The position numbers were made by a program, and so were the translations under genes. Shown here in pieces: positions 54,393-64,000 of a DNA stretch of 64,000 bases. Under the pieces are notes generated by a model. The model did no database searches and had not been told where the DNA came from. It saw only the letters and a list, made by a program, of their open reading frames with translations. Source of the DNA: Kosakonia sacchari (GTDB taxonomy: Bacteria; Pseudomonadota; Gammaproteobacteria; Enterobacterales; Enterobacteriaceae); NCBI GenBank assembly GCA_900109485.1, contig FOAY01000006.1, positions 62,001 through 126,000 of the forward strand, written 5' to 3'. The first letter of the stretch is position 1. Each line of letters opens with the position of its first letter.

Positions 54393-55460
54393 TTATTGCA
54401 GTTTTGACTGCGCCCAGGCGATGCCGCTGGCATATTCCGGCGGTAACAGCGGAACCAGCGCTTCCAGCGTGGCGCTCAGACGGTCGGTATCGCTGTCGTT
54501 GAGGTTCAGATGGCCCACTTTACGCCCCGGACGCACCTCTTTGTCGTACCAGTGCAGATGCACCAGCGGCAGCTTCAGCCAGTCGTAATTGAGATCGCTG
54601 CCAATCAGGTTGATCATCACCGACGGGCTGTTGACCACCGGCGGCGGCAGCGGTAAATCCACTATCGCGCGCAGATGCAGTTCAAACTGACTGATTGAGG
54701 CACCGTTTTGCGTCCAGTGGCCGCTGTTGTGAACACGCGGCGCCAGCTCGTTAATCAGCAGCCCGGCCGGGGTGACAAAGCACTCCATCGCCATTACACC
54801 AACGTAGTTCAGCTCGTGCATGATTGCCGAAAGCATCTCTTCGGCCTGCTGCTGCTGTTCGGCATTGGCCTGCGGGAAAACCACGCTGGTACGCAAAATG
54901 CCGTCCTGATGCAGGTTGTGCGTCAGCGGATAAAACACCGTGCTGCCATCATGACCGCGCGCGCCAACCAGTGACACTTCACCTGAAAAGTTGATGCCCT
55001 GCTCGACGATGCACTCGCCGTAGCACTCTTCCGGCAGTTGAGCGGTATCGGCAGCCCGCAGACGCCACTGGCCGCGACCGTCATAACCGCCGACGCGGCG
55101 TTTGACGATAGCCAGCTCGCCCAGACGCGAAAACACGCCCGACCACTCGCTTTTTTCCGCCAGCAGTTGCCATGGCGCGGTGGCGAGTTGCAGCTTGTCA
55201 AAGAGTTGTTTCTGCGTCAGGCGATCCGCAATCACCGGGAATACGTCGCGGTTTACAAACGCCGGGTGACGCGCCAGTTCGCGGGTCAGCGCCGTTTCCG
55301 GCCAGCGTTCAATTTCCGCCGTGATTACGCTCTGCTGAAACGGCACTGCTTCCGGCGCCGCGTCGAGCCCGACCGGCCACACTGCAATGCTCAGCGGCTC
55401 ACCGGCCTGGCGCAGCATGCGGCCAAGCTGGCCGTTACCTAATACGCAAACCTGCTTCAT
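54393..55460 (-). CDS. purK: PurK, N5-carboxyaminoimidazole ribonucleotide synthase
   Basis: 355 residues from the ATG at 55458-55460, as in E. coli. ATP-grasp enzyme beginning [26 protein letters not shown] and [14 protein letters not shown] are nucleotide- and metal-binding parts. It carboxylates AIR with ATP and bicarbonate in purine synthesis. It overlaps purE by 4 bp. Confidence 0.96.
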   Translation of the reverse strand: MKQVCVLGNGQLGRMLRQAGEPLSIAVWPVGLDAAPEAVPFQQSVITAEIERWPETALTRELARHPAFVNRDVFPVIADRLTQKQLFDKLQLATAPWQLLAEKSEWSGVFSRLGELAIVKRRVGGYDGRGQWRLRAADTAQLPEECYGECIVEQGINFSGEVSLVGARGHDGSTVFYPLTHNLHQDGILRTSVVFPQANAEQQQQAEEMLSAIMHELNYVGVMAMECFVTPAGLLINELAPRVHNSGHWTQNGASISQFELHLRAIVDLPLPPPVVNSPSVMINLIGSDLNYDWLKLPLVHLHWYDKEVRPGRKVGHLNLNDSDTDRLSATLEALVPLLPPEYASGIAWAQSKLQ

Positions 55461-55966
55461 GCCGCACCCCGGGGATCCGGATTGTCCAGCACTTCGTCGG
55501 TCTGGGTTTTGCGCCACTGCGCCAGACGCTGATGCAGTGCTGCATCATGCTGAGCGAGGATTTGCGCGGCCAGCAGCGCCGCGTTTGCCGCGCCAGCTTT
55601 GCCGATCGCCAGCGTACCAACAGGAATACCGCGCGGCATCTGGACGATAGAGTAGAGGCTATCGACGCCGCTCAGCGCGGCGCTTTGTACTGGTACACCC
55701 AGCACCGGCACCAGTGTTTTGGCCGCAATCATCCCGGGCAAATGCGCCGCGCCGCCAGCACCAGCGATAATCACCTGAAAACCGTTCTGCTCTGCGCTTT
55801 CGGCGAAGCTAAACAGTTTATCCGGAGTGCGGTGTGCGGAGACGATTTCAACATGGTGCGGGACGTTCAGAGTATCGAGAATTTCTGCGGCGAACTGCAT
55901 GGTTGCCCAGTCGCTTTTCGATCCCATAACAATGGCGATGCGCGCCGGTTGGTTGCTTGAAGACAT
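55457..55966 (-). CDS. purE: PurE, N5-CAIR mutase
   Basis: 169 residues from the ATG at 55964-55966. The hallmark loops are [15 protein letters not shown] and [12 protein letters not shown]. It moves the carboxyl group of N5-CAIR to give CAIR, following PurK. A PurR operator lies upstream. Confidence 0.97.
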   Translation of the reverse strand: MSSSNQPARIAIVMGSKSDWATMQFAAEILDTLNVPHHVEIVSAHRTPDKLFSFAESAEQNGFQVIIAGAGGAAHLPGMIAAKTLVPVLGVPVQSAALSGVDSLYSIVQMPRGIPVGTLAIGKAGAANAALLAAQILAQHDAALHQRLAQWRKTQTDEVLDNPDPRGAA

Positions 55967-56038
55967 GCGTCTCAAAACTCCTGTGGGTGTACTTCAGACG
56001 ACAAAAGAGGGCACAGAGAATAGCACGTAAAATGGCGA

Positions 56039-56054
56039 AGGAAAACGGTTGCGT
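56039..56054 (-). promoter_or_regulatory. PurR operator of purEK
   Basis: On the minus strand the 16-mer ACGCAACCGTTTTCCT fits the PurR consensus and, as I recall, equals the E. coli purE operator. A -10-like TATTCT lies downstream at 56018-56023, so PurR would block RNA polymerase. Confidence 0.8.
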
Positions 56055-56096
56055 GGCGATGTTTTGCGCGTTTGCCAGCGATGCTGGCGTTGCTAA

Positions 56097-56819
56097 TCAG
56101 AAGGGAAAAAAGCGCAGTTCGACACCGGTTTCGCTGACGCGCACCATTGAACCTTCACTGTGCCAGGCACCGAGAACGGCGCGATAAGCCGGGGCATTAT
56201 TGGCCATCAATTCATGTACTGCCGGGCGGTGCGTATGGCCGTGGATCAGCCACTGAACGCGGTACTTTTCCATCGCCTCGATGACGGCTTGCGGGTTCAC
56301 ATCCATGATCGCCAGCGATTTACTGCTGTTAGCGGCTTTACTTCCGGCGCGCATTTTCGCGGCGACACGACGGCGGATAAACAGCGGCAGGGCGAGAAAC
56401 AGGGTTTGTATCCACGGTGTGTGGACTTTTTTGCGAAACGCCTGGTAACCGGCATCGTCGGTACACAGCGTATCGCCATGCATGATCAGGATTTTGCGGC
56501 CATACAGGTCGAGCACTTGCACTTCCGGTAGCAGTTGCATGCCGCTTTGGCGGGCAAAGCGTTTGCCGAGCAGAAAATCACGGTTGCCGTGAATGAAGTA
56601 ACAGGGTACGCCGCTTTCAACCAGCGATTTGATGGCGCTGGCGATTTGCTGGTGCAGCGGGTTGGGATCGTCATCGCCGATCCAGGCTTCAAACAGATCG
56701 CCCAGAATATAGAGCGCGTCCGCCTGGCGAGCCTCACCGGCTAAAAAACGCAGAAAACCGGCGGTGATCGCCGGTTCTTCTGTTTGCAGGTGCAAATCTG
56801 CAATAAAGAGTGTCGCCAC
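56097..56819 (-). CDS. lpxH: LpxH, UDP-2,3-diacylglucosamine diphosphatase
   Basis: 240 residues, calcineurin-like metallophosphoesterase with [24 protein letters not shown] and HGHTHRP metal sites. It makes lipid X in lipid A synthesis at the inner membrane. It follows ppiB with only 2 bp between. Confidence 0.97.
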   Translation of the reverse strand: MATLFIADLHLQTEEPAITAGFLRFLAGEARQADALYILGDLFEAWIGDDDPNPLHQQIASAIKSLVESGVPCYFIHGNRDFLLGKRFARQSGMQLLPEVQVLDLYGRKILIMHGDTLCTDDAGYQAFRKKVHTPWIQTLFLALPLFIRRRVAAKMRAGSKAANSSKSLAIMDVNPQAVIEAMEKYRVQWLIHGHTHRPAVHELMANNAPAYRAVLGAWHSEGSMVRVSETGVELRFFPF

Positions 56820-56821
56820 GC

Positions 56822-57316
56822 TTACTCGCTGACGGTCACGTTTTCAATCACAACGTCTTCTTTCGGAACGTCCTGATGCATGCCGCTACGACCGGTGGAA
56901 ACGCCTTTGATTTTATCAACTACATCCATGCCTTCAACCACTTCGGCGAAGACACAGTAGCCCCAGCCTTGCAGGTTTTCGCCGCTGAAGTTCAGGAAGT
57001 CATTGTCTGCCACGTTGATAAAGAACTGCGCAGTCGCGGAGTGCGGCGCCTGAGTACGCGCCATTGCCAGCGTACCACGGCTGTTTTTCAGACCGTTGTT
57101 GGCTTCGTTTTTGATCGGTTCTTTAGTGACTTTCTGATTCATGCCCGGTTCGAAGCCGCCGCCCTGAATCATGAAGCCATTGATAACACGGTGGAAAATC
57201 GTGTTGTTATAGAAACCTTCACGGCAGTAGTCCAGGAAGTTTTTAACTGTTTCAGGCGCTTTATCGTCAAACGTTTTGATTACGATGTCGCCGTGATTAG
57301 TGTGGAAAGTAACCAT
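56822..57316 (-). CDS. ppiB: PpiB, cytoplasmic peptidyl-prolyl isomerase (cyclophilin)
   Basis: 164 residues, full length for PpiB. Cyclophilin fold with [15 protein letters not shown] (catalytic arginine) and the [14 protein letters not shown] segment. It upstream-abuts lpxH and is divergent from cysS, the classic enteric order. Confidence 0.97.
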   Translation of the reverse strand: MVTFHTNHGDIVIKTFDDKAPETVKNFLDYCREGFYNNTIFHRVINGFMIQGGGFEPGMNQKVTKEPIKNEANNGLKNSRGTLAMARTQAPHSATAQFFINVADNDFLNFSGENLQGWGYCVFAEVVEGMDVVDKIKGVSTGRSGMHQDVPKEDVVIENVTVSE

Positions 57317-57489
57317 TATTGCATCCTGTTCTGATAGTGTAGTGCGCAGACCCGCCAGTGGGTCAGAGATAGTCGCCTGTTATAGCATAACCGCGAGGTG
57401 GGATCACCTTGCAAAGTGTGCTGCTTCGGGTTTGAATTACGGGTAATATATGCGGTTTTCGTTCCACACACGTCCAAATGGAATCTTCG

Positions 57490-58875
57490 ATGTTAAAAAT
57501 CTTTAATACACTGACGCGCCAAAAAGAGGAATTCAAACCTATTCATGCCGGGGAAGTCGGCATGTACGTGTGTGGTATCACTGTTTACGATCTGTGTCAT
57601 ATCGGCCATGGCCGCACTTTTGTTGCCTTCGACGTGGTTGCACGTTACCTGCGTTTTATCGGCTATAAACTGAAATATGTGCGTAACATCACCGATATTG
57701 ACGATAAAATCATTAAACGCGCGAATGAAAACGGCGAAAGCTTTGTCGCGCTGGTAGATCGTATGATCGTTGAGATGCATAAGGATTTTGATGCGCTCAA
57801 TATCCTGCGTCCGGACAGCGAGCCCCGCGCGACGCACCATATCCACGAAATTATTGAAATCACCGAACGCCTGCTGGAACGCGGTCACGCTTATGTGGCA
57901 GACAACGGCGACGTGATGTTCTCGGTGCCAACCGATCCGACCTACGGCCAGCTTTCGCGCCAGGATCTGGATCAACTGCAGGCGGGGGCACGCGTGGAAG
58001 TCGCGGAAGTGAAACGTAACCCGATGGATTTCGTCTTGTGGAAAATGTCCAAGCCGGGCGAGCCGAGCTGGCAGTCGCCGTGGGGCGAAGGGCGTCCGGG
58101 CTGGCACATTGAGTGCTCGGCGATGAACTGCAAACAGCTCGGTTCACATTTCGACATTCACGGCGGCGGCTCTGATCTGATGTTCCCGCACCATGAAAAC
58201 GAAATCGCGCAGTCGACCTGCGCCCATGACGGCGAATACGTGAATTACTGGATGCACTCCGGCATGGTAATGGTTGACCGTGAAAAGATGTCCAAATCGC
58301 TGGGCAACTTCTTTACCGTGCGCGACGTGCTGAAGTATTACGACGCGGAAACCATCCGCTACTTCCTGATGTCCGGTCACTACCGCAGCCAGTTGAACTA
58401 CAGCGAAGAGAACCTCAAGCAGGCACGCTCTGCGCTGGAACGTCTCTACACCGCGCTGCGCGGCACAGACAGCGCCGTGCCAGCGGAAGGTGGCGAGGCG
58501 TTTGAAGCGCGTTTCGTTGAAGCAATGGATGATGATTTCAACACGCCGGAAGCCTACTCGGTGCTGTTCGACATGGCGCGTGAAGTGAACCGTCTGAAAA
58601 CGGAAGATGCGCATGCGGCCAACGCGCTGGCGTCACATATGCGTAAGCTGGCGGGCGTGCTCGGTCTGCTGGAGCAGGAGCCGGATGTTTTCCTGCAAAG
58701 CGGTGCGCAGGCGGACGATGGCGAAGTGGCTGAGATTGAACAACTGATCCAGCAGCGCCTCGATGCGCGTAAAGCAAAAGACTGGGCGGCAGCCGATGCC
58801 GCGCGTGACCGTCTGAATGAGATGGGCATCGTGCTGGAAGATGGTCCGCAGGGTACCACCTGGCGTCGTAAGTAA
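57490..58875 (+). CDS. cysS: CysS, cysteinyl-tRNA synthetase
   Basis: 461 residues from the ATG at 57490, as in E. coli. HIGHGR (HIGH motif) and KMSKS are the class I signatures, and zinc-binding cysteines are in place (C28 in the [15 protein letters not shown] region). The C-terminal domain binds the tRNA anticodon. A clear terminator follows. Confidence 0.98.
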   Translation: MLKIFNTLTRQKEEFKPIHAGEVGMYVCGITVYDLCHIGHGRTFVAFDVVARYLRFIGYKLKYVRNITDIDDKIIKRANENGESFVALVDRMIVEMHKDFDALNILRPDSEPRATHHIHEIIEITERLLERGHAYVADNGDVMFSVPTDPTYGQLSRQDLDQLQAGARVEVAEVKRNPMDFVLWKMSKPGEPSWQSPWGEGRPGWHIECSAMNCKQLGSHFDIHGGGSDLMFPHHENEIAQSTCAHDGEYVNYWMHSGMVMVDREKMSKSLGNFFTVRDVLKYYDAETIRYFLMSGHYRSQLNYSEENLKQARSALERLYTALRGTDSAVPAEGGEAFEARFVEAMDDDFNTPEAYSVLFDMAREVNRLKTEDAHAANALASHMRKLAGVLGLLEQEPDVFLQSGAQADDGEVAEIEQLIQQRLDARKAKDWAAADAARDRLNEMGIVLEDGPQGTTWRRK

Positions 58876-58876
58876 G

Positions 58877-58902
58877 AAAAAAGCGGCTTCGGCCGCTTTT
58901 TT
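58877..58902 (+). terminator. Terminator of cysS
   Basis: A-run, AAGCGGC-TTCG-GCCGCTT, T-run: a textbook intrinsic terminator with a TTCG tetraloop, directly after the cysS stop. Confidence 0.9.
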
Positions 58903-58969
58903 ATCTCTGGCGTGTTTTTCTCTGCCATTCGGTAGTAAGCACCGGACGCCGTTTGTCAGACGCGGTTAA

Positions 58970-59986
58970 TTACGCTGATTCGCGGGCGATAAGCTGCCCG
59001 GAGAGCGTAATGCGCTGGGTTTGCAGCTCTGGTTCTTTCAGTTTGCGCAGCATCAGCCCGGCGGCCTGGCGTCCGGTCTCTTCACTGGCAGAAGAGACAT
59101 AGGTGAACGAGGGCGAGGTGAGGTTGACGTGCAGCATATCCTCAAAGCCTATCAGCGCAACTTGTTGAGAGAGAAAGACATCCTTGCCGATGGTGCGCCC
59201 GGTATGGTGAATACCGGATATCGAGCCAATCATCGCCGCCGGGGAGTGACAGAGCAGGGCGGTGATGGTGTTGTTATTTTCCAGCAACTGCCGGGTGGCG
59301 TAGCTTGCCGCCTGGGTATCGTCGCTGCAATCCGGCGTTGAGCCTTCACGCAGCACCAGCCCATACTGACTCATCACGCTGCGAAAACCCAGCAGCCGTT
59401 GCTGGCGAAGTAAATCGCCTTCGACGCCGCCAATATAGGCAATGCTGCGGTGCCCGCGTTCAATCAGGTAGCGCGTCGCCAGGCTCGCTGCCTGCCGGTT
59501 ATCGCGCATCACCAAATCGCAGTTTTCGTTGAGCAGCGACTGTGAAACCACCACCAGCGGAAGCTGGCACTGGCGGATCTGTTCAGGCAGCGAGGCGCTG
59601 CGCGTATCCGAGGCCAGATAAATCACGCCCGCCACGCCCTGTTGCTGGAAGGAGAGCAGGCAGCGTTCCAGATGTTCGCCCTCATTAAGCGGCTGTCCGA
59701 GGAACACCATATAGCCCTGTTTTTCCAGCTCCTGAACGATACTGGCCATCACTTTGATAGAAAAGCTGTCGCTGAAATCGCGCAGGATAAGCCCAATCAG
59801 ATTGGAGGTGTTGGCGCGCAGGTTAGCCGCCGCGACGTTTTGCACATAGCCAAGCGCCGCGATCGCCGCATGGACTTTCTCGATCGTCGCTTCCGAGATT
59901 TTCCCTTTCTGACGCAGCACTAGCGAGACGGTGGAGACGGAAACGCCCGCTTGTTTTGCAACATCAATAATGCTGACTTTCTTCAA
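58970..59986 (-). CDS. LacI-family regulator of the adjacent PTS gene
   Basis: 338 residues from the TTG at 59984-59986, with GGGAG five bases upstream; longer readings reach into the intergenic gap. An N-terminal HTH (SIIDVAKQAGVSVSTVSLVL) and hinge precede a periplasmic-binding-protein-like sensor. The overall pattern resembles MalI. It follows the PTS gene on the same strand, and two tandem operators lie upstream of that gene, so autoregulation of the operon is likely. The effector is unknown. Confidence 0.88.
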   Translation of the reverse strand: MKKVSIIDVAKQAGVSVSTVSLVLRQKGKISEATIEKVHAAIAALGYVQNVAAANLRANTSNLIGLILRDFSDSFSIKVMASIVQELEKQGYMVFLGQPLNEGEHLERCLLSFQQQGVAGVIYLASDTRSASLPEQIRQCQLPLVVVSQSLLNENCDLVMRDNRQAASLATRYLIERGHRSIAYIGGVEGDLLRQQRLLGFRSVMSQYGLVLREGSTPDCSDDTQAASYATRQLLENNNTITALLCHSPAAMIGSISGIHHTGRTIGKDVFLSQQVALIGFEDMLHVNLTSPSFTYVSSASEETGRQAAGLMLRKLKEPELQTQRITLSGQLIARESA

Positions 59987-60067
59987 CTCTGCTCCCTGAA
60001 TTTCCTGCTTATCCGCCGGGTTAGCGCCTCGGGTAACCTGGCACAGAGGCGCCAATCCGGCATAGTA

Positions 60068-61567
60068 TTATTTGCCGATCATCGTGGACATAGTTTGTGC
60101 GATAAATTGCGCCCTCGCGCCAAAAATCACCTGAATACCGCTGTCGCCCACGAACACCACGCCGCGTGCGCCTAACCCGTTAAGGCCATCTTTATCCACC
60201 ATTTCGCTCTTCGCCACTTCGAGGCGCAAACGGGTGATGCAGGACCCCACGGAATCAATATTCTGCGCGCCGCCCAGCAGACCGATAATTTCTGTGGCCA
60301 GTTCGGTATCGGTTTTATCGTCCGCCACCGCGGTCACGTCGGTACGGCCTGGCGTTTTGACATCAAAACGGCGGATCACAAAGCGGAAGGTGAAGTAGTA
60401 AATCAGCGCCATCGGAATACCGACGATAATAGCGTTCAGGAAGTTGGTCTGATAGCCATTAAACGAAGGCAGAATGCCGAATGAGAGGTAATCAATAAAA
60501 CCGGCAGAGAACGATTTGGCGATGTGGGCGTGCAGCAGGTACATCGTCATATAGGCCAGGCCCGCCATAATGGCGTTAAAGACATAGAGGATCGGCGCAA
60601 CAAAGATAAAGGTAAATTCAACCGGCTCGGTGATCCCGGTCAGGAAGCAGGTCAGCGCCGCCGAGAAGAGGATACCGAAAGCAATCTTTTTGTTGCGGGT
60701 CTGCGCTTCGTGATACATCGCAAGGCAGGCCGCTGGCAGCGCGAACAGCATCAGCGGGAACTCACCCTGCATAAATTTCCCGGCGTTCTGGTAGGTGTCG
60801 CTGCTGAACGATTTCACCCCTTCTTCCAGCATTTTGAACCAGATAGTCTGATCGCCGTGGATCACCTGACCAGCCTGCGTGGTGTAATCGCCAAACGAAT
60901 ACCAGAATGAGGGATACCAGATGTGGTGCAGGCCGAGCGGGATCAATGCGCGTTCTACCAGCCCGAAAATAAAGGTCGAAGCCGCTTGATTATCGCCGTT
61001 GACGATCACCGACAGCGCATCAATACCCGCCTGGATGTGTTGCCAGACATACGGCAGCAGCAGGCCGAGCACAAATGACAGGAATGCCGTGGCAATGGCG
61101 ACAAAGCGCTTGCCGGAGAAGAAACCGAGAAACTCCGGCAACTGCATCGTGTGGAAACGGTTATAGCACCAGGCGGCGAGAATACCGCAGATCAGGCCGC
61201 CAAAAACGCCCATTTGCAGCGTCGGGATCCCGACCACCATGGAGTATTTCCCGCCCTGCGAGGCCATCTCCGGCGTAATGCCTAACATGGTGCCGATGGT
61301 GATGTTGGTGATAAACACCGATACCGCCGCCGACAGCGCCGCAATCCCGGATTCGGATGCCAGCCCGACTGCCGAACCGATGGCGAAAAGCATGGGCAGG
61401 TTATCAAAAATGACGCCGCCTGCGTTCATCATCAGCGGCAGATGGAATTTGTCGCCAAAGGCCAGTAATAAGCCCGCAGCCGGTAACAGCGAGATCGGCA
61501 GCATCAGCGCGCGACCAATCATCGATAATTTAGACAGCGATTTAACAAACCCTGATATCAGACTCAT
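60068..61567 (-). CDS. PTS EIICB transporter, glucose/maltose (MalX/PtsG) type
   Basis: 499 residues. The EIIC membrane domain (about 1-390) has GITEPVEF and the conserved GLHHIWYPSFW; the EIIB domain at the end has the phosphorylated C443 in SVGSCITRLRLEV. No EIIA domain is present, so it would take phosphate from EIIA-Glc. Substrate is probably a glucoside or glucose-like sugar. It resembles MalX beside MalI, but malY is absent. Confidence 0.9.
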   Translation of the reverse strand: MSLISGFVKSLSKLSMIGRALMLPISLLPAAGLLLAFGDKFHLPLMMNAGGVIFDNLPMLFAIGSAVGLASESGIAALSAAVSVFITNITIGTMLGITPEMASQGGKYSMVVGIPTLQMGVFGGLICGILAAWCYNRFHTMQLPEFLGFFSGKRFVAIATAFLSFVLGLLLPYVWQHIQAGIDALSVIVNGDNQAASTFIFGLVERALIPLGLHHIWYPSFWYSFGDYTTQAGQVIHGDQTIWFKMLEEGVKSFSSDTYQNAGKFMQGEFPLMLFALPAACLAMYHEAQTRNKKIAFGILFSAALTCFLTGITEPVEFTFIFVAPILYVFNAIMAGLAYMTMYLLHAHIAKSFSAGFIDYLSFGILPSFNGYQTNFLNAIIVGIPMALIYYFTFRFVIRRFDVKTPGRTDVTAVADDKTDTELATEIIGLLGGAQNIDSVGSCITRLRLEVAKSEMVDKDGLNGLGARGVVFVGDSGIQVIFGARAQFIAQTMSTMIGK

Positions 61568-61612
61568 GCTGATTTCCCCCGAAGTAGCGCATTTTGCGCG
61601 TTATTATTGTCA

Positions 61613-61639
61613 GTAGAACGTTTTAGTAGAACGTTCTAC
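61613..61639. promoter_or_regulatory. Tandem LacI-type operators upstream of the PTS gene
   Basis: GTAGAACGTTCTAC (61626-61639) is a perfect 14-bp palindrome with the central AACGTT of LacI-family operators. GTAGAACGTTTTAG (61613-61626) is an imperfect copy sharing one base. They lie 46-72 bp upstream of the start codon, fitting repression by the regulator at 58970-59986. Confidence 0.75.
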
Positions 61640-61760
61640 CTATCGTGAGATAAGGGCAAAAAAGCTGCAACTAAATTTTCACATTCAGCCAGATCAATTA
61701 ATGATTATTTGAGGTTGATCGGTAATAAACCGTGATGATTGCGGGGTGATTAAATAAGAA

Positions 61761-61841
61761 AGGCCGGATGGCGGCTATCGCCTTATCCGGCCTGGAAACG
61801 TGTAATTTGCAGGCGCTTACAGGTGCAGCGCCATCCGGCAT
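61761..61841. repeat. REP/BIME-type repeats
   Basis: GGCCGGATGGCGG...CCTTATCCGGCC (61762-61792) is a REP-type palindrome. A further REP-like half, GCGCCATCCGGCA, lies at 61828-61840. Such elements occur at 3' ends of enteric operons and stabilise mRNA or bind gyrase. Confidence 0.7.
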
Positions 61842-61853
61842 TTTGGCAGAGAC

Positions 61854-62066
61854 TCAGGCGGTGACGGTCACGCTCTGGCCGTCAAAGCTCACCGTCTGAC
61901 CGGCGACGATTTTGCAGCGTTTGCGCGTTTCCACCGCGCCATCTACATTCACCAGACCTTCAGCAATGGCGATTTTCGCTTGCGCGCCGCTTTCGCTCCA
62001 GCCTTCCAGTTTCAGCAGATCGCACAACTCTACGTGCGGATGTTTTCCCAGGGAAAATGTTGCCAT
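61854..62066 (-). CDS. ybcJ: YbcJ, S4-domain RNA-binding protein
   Basis: 70 residues, the E. coli length. The S4 motif is LCDLLKLEGWSESGAQAKI...VNVDG with the closing RKR. Probable RNA-binding role; the precise target is not known. It starts 1 bp after folD. Confidence 0.93.
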   Translation of the reverse strand: MATFSLGKHPHVELCDLLKLEGWSESGAQAKIAIAEGLVNVDGAVETRKRCKIVAGQTVSFDGQSVTVTA

Positions 62067-62067
62067 C

Positions 62068-62934
62068 TTATGCGCCTTCTACATCATGATATTCTTCACA
62101 CGCTTGCAGCGTGTTCTGGATCAGGGTGGCGACGGTCATCGGGCCGACACCGCCCGGAACCGGGGTAATATACGCCGCGCGGGCGGCGGCTTCTTCATAA
62201 ATTACATCGCCGACCACTTTGCCGTTTTCCAGGCGGTTGATGCCGACATCGATAACAATCGCGCCCTCTTTGATCCACTCGCCCGGAATAAAGCCCGGTT
62301 TACCGACCGCGACGATCAGCAGATCGGCGTTCTCAACGTGATGACGCAGATTTTTGGTGAAACGGTGCGTCACGGTAGTGGTGCAGCCCGCCAGCAGCAG
62401 TTCCATGCTCATCGGGCGGCCGACGATGTTGGACGCGCCGATCACCACGGCGTTGAGGCCGAAAGTATCAATGTTGTAGCGCTCCAGCAGCGTCACGATC
62501 CCGCGCGGTGTGCAGGGACGCAGACGCGGCGCGCGCTGGCACAGGCGACCCACGTTATACGGATGGAAACCGTCAACATCTTTATCCGGCGCGATACGTT
62601 CCAGCACCTTCACATTGTCGATACCGGCGGGCAGCGGCAACTGCACCAGAATACCGTCGATGGTGACATCAGCGTTCAGCTTGTCGATAAGTTCCAGCAG
62701 CTCGGCTTCGCTGGTGGTTTCAGGAAGATCGTAAGAGCGGGAGATGAAACCCACTTCCTCACAGGCTTTGCGCTTGCTGCCGACATAAATTTGCGATGCC
62801 GGGTTGCTGCCAACCAGTACGACTGCCAGGCCTGGGGCGCGTTTCCCGGCCGCTACGCGCGCCCGTACTTTTTCCGCAACCTCAGAGCGCACCTGCTGCG
62901 CAATCGTTTTACCATCAATAATCTTTGCTGCCAT
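62068..62934 (-). CDS. folD: FolD, methylenetetrahydrofolate dehydrogenase/cyclohydrolase
   Basis: 288 residues. QLPLPAGID and the NADP site [10 protein letters not shown], plus the [14 protein letters not shown] ending, are FolD hallmarks. The Y50/K54-type active-site region is in [16 protein letters not shown]. It interconverts methylene-, methenyl- and 10-formyl-THF. The usual enteric neighbour is ybcJ. Confidence 0.97.
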   Translation of the reverse strand: MAAKIIDGKTIAQQVRSEVAEKVRARVAAGKRAPGLAVVLVGSNPASQIYVGSKRKACEEVGFISRSYDLPETTSEAELLELIDKLNADVTIDGILVQLPLPAGIDNVKVLERIAPDKDVDGFHPYNVGRLCQRAPRLRPCTPRGIVTLLERYNIDTFGLNAVVIGASNIVGRPMSMELLLAGCTTTVTHRFTKNLRHHVENADLLIVAVGKPGFIPGEWIKEGAIVIDVGINRLENGKVVGDVIYEEAAARAAYITPVPGGVGPMTVATLIQNTLQACEEYHDVEGA

Positions 62935-63333
62935 CAGAGAGAGGATTCCATCTGTCGTTTCAACTAAGGGGGATGTGACTATTTTGTCAGAAGCGCGGCG
63001 TGCTGTCAGTTATCGTTTGCGTATTTCACCTGCAAAGGGGAGGGCGGAGAGCGGAAAATGCGCCGCGCAGTCCCGGTTTTAACGAAATTTCAACAATTCA
63101 TCATCCTCCGGAAAAGTAAAGTCCCGGCGAATATTTTCATCTTCATTACGCGTTGACTTTATTGCGGTGGCAATCATTCTGCTTGCAGAGATTAATTTCA
63201 CTGTGCTTTCCGGGAGAGAGGAAAAAAGCAGGACGCGAATCCCGACTGAATTATATCCTTACAGGGAAAAGCTGTTTTAGCTGACATTAACTGTCGTCAG
63301 GAACCAAACAGTATTCGGCAGGAGGCAAGCCGG
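62935..63333. other. Intergenic region without recognised feature
   Basis: 399 bp upstream of folD and the small open reading at 63334. It probably holds the folD promoter. I see no clear gene, RNA or repeat. Confidence 0.3.
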
Positions 63334-63534
63334 ATGTGCGTATTCACGGCGCTTTGGCAGATGGCTGAGTTCGTCGCCGGAAAGGGCATCGTTATCGAAA
63401 GGTACGAAAAAGAGGTCATTAGCCGTGAGGAATTGGCCCTGAAACAGCAGGGATGGCGCGAAATTGCGCGCAGCCGTTCACTAAGCAAGCAGCCAGCGGA
63501 AAATACATTGACTCATCAGGCGCTGACCGTATAA
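63334..63534 (+). CDS. Doubtful 66-residue protein
   Basis: The ATG has a strong AGGAGG eight bases upstream, and the product MCVFTALWQMAEFVAGKGIV... has a plausible helical, charged second half. Against it, the 3' end overlaps the argU promoter (63508-63535), and no family is recognised. Confidence 0.3.
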   Translation: MCVFTALWQMAEFVAGKGIVIERYEKEVISREELALKQQGWREIARSRSLSKQPAENTLTHQALTV

Positions 63535-63535
63535 T
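63508..63535 (+). promoter_or_regulatory. argU promoter
   Basis: -35 TTGACT (63508-63513) and a perfect -10 TATAAT (63530-63535) with a 16-bp spacer, 40 bp upstream of the mature tRNA. Confidence 0.75.
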
Positions 63536-63575
63536 TCCAGCCGTTTCCACCGCAAAGGTGGAACATCCGCGCAAT

Positions 63576-63652
63576 GCGCCCTTAGCTCAGTTGGATAGAG
63601 CAACGGCCTTCTAAGCCGTAGGTCACAGGTTCGAATCCTGTAGGGCGTACCA
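63576..63652 (+). tRNA. argU: tRNA-Arg (anticodon TCT)
   Basis: 77 bases including encoded CCA. Acceptor GCGCCCT pairs with AGGGCGT; the D loop has TAGCTCAGTTGG; the anticodon loop is CTTCTAA (TCT reading AGA); the T arm has GGTTCGAATCC. It matches enteric argU, a known prophage attachment tRNA. Confidence 0.97.
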
Positions 63653-63670
63653 TTAAATCAATGGCTTACG

Positions 63671-64000
63671 CTAATTTTGATCCAGCCTGATTTCCTCCTT
63701 GTGTCGTGTTTGTGTCATGGTTGCCAAAAATGGCGTCAATTTTCCGTGCGTGTTTGGTCAGGTGATTCGGTGCAAGGTGTGCATATCGCTGAACCATTGC
63801 GATGCTTTCCAGTCCGATCGTGTAACACCTTACAGGCAGTTTCATTCAACGCTACCCAATAGCGCGGTTTGATTTGCTGTCTTCAGAATCTACCCGCACA
63901 ATGACTCGTTAAACCTGAGCGGCTTTGGTAGCTCAACACTTTTCTTCGCAACGCGGGCATCTTTGTGCAGCACGCTATCCAGACGCTCATTGATTGCGTC
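63671..64000 (-). pseudogene. Decayed phage integrase (C-terminal fragment)
   Basis: Reading leftwards, one frame ends at TAG (63671-63673) with [18 protein letters not shown], containing the catalytic tyrosine region of a tyrosine recombinase. Upstream parts continue in other frames: [16 protein letters not shown] in one and DAINERLDSVLHKD in another. These are broken by stops and shifts. The fragment adjoins argU with the orientation expected of a prophage integrase there, and it runs off the window edge. Confidence 0.75.

Overview
The window is chromosomal DNA of an Enterobacterales species. Core gene order and protein similarity are closest in character to the Enterobacter/Kosakonia/Klebsiella group, but the genus cannot be fixed from this sequence alone. 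Host genes on the left are ybaL (first codons only), fsr, ushA, ybaK, ybaP and copA. Host genes on the right are cueR, ybbJ-qmcA, ybbN(cnoX), ybbO, tesA, ybbA-ybbP, a porin, a MetQNI-type ABC importer, mnmH, an orphan gene, purEK, lpxH, ppiB, cysS, a PTS transporter with its LacI-type regulator, ybcJ, folD and the tRNA gene argU.

A P2-family prophage of about 33.4 kb (7314-40690) lies between copA and cueR. An exact 20-bp repeat bounds it, and that repeat is part of the CueR-controlled copA promoter, so the phage attaches inside a copper-responsive promoter. The gene set looks complete: int, C repressor, a Cox-like regulator, early small genes, replication protein A, cos, Q P O N M L X, lysis genes, R S V W J I H G, FI FII E/E' T U, D and ogr. 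The FI-E-T-U part of the P2 FETUD tail operon is inverted relative to D-ogr and to the other tail genes. A symmetric Ogr-type site lies between D and FI and could serve both directions. The O/P divergence has an equivalent site.

The prophage carries accessory genes at three places. Between cos and gene A (the P2 tin/old position) there is an AT-rich gene for a large HEPN protein with an RNxxxH motif, probably anti-phage. Next to the tail fibre genes there is a DUF1493 gene overlapping a membrane-protein gene. Between gene U and that pair sits a 1.81-kb element (14797-16606) with 26-bp imperfect terminal inverted repeats, matching subterminal repeats and a 7-bp target duplication. It has no transposase but carries two AT-rich genes for unknown membrane proteins. 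This is the least familiar object in the window.

Two programmed -1 frameshifts are visible: the one in copA that yields the CopA(Z) copper chaperone, and the P2 E/E' shift. At the right edge, argU is followed by a decayed integrase gene, a trace of an older prophage.
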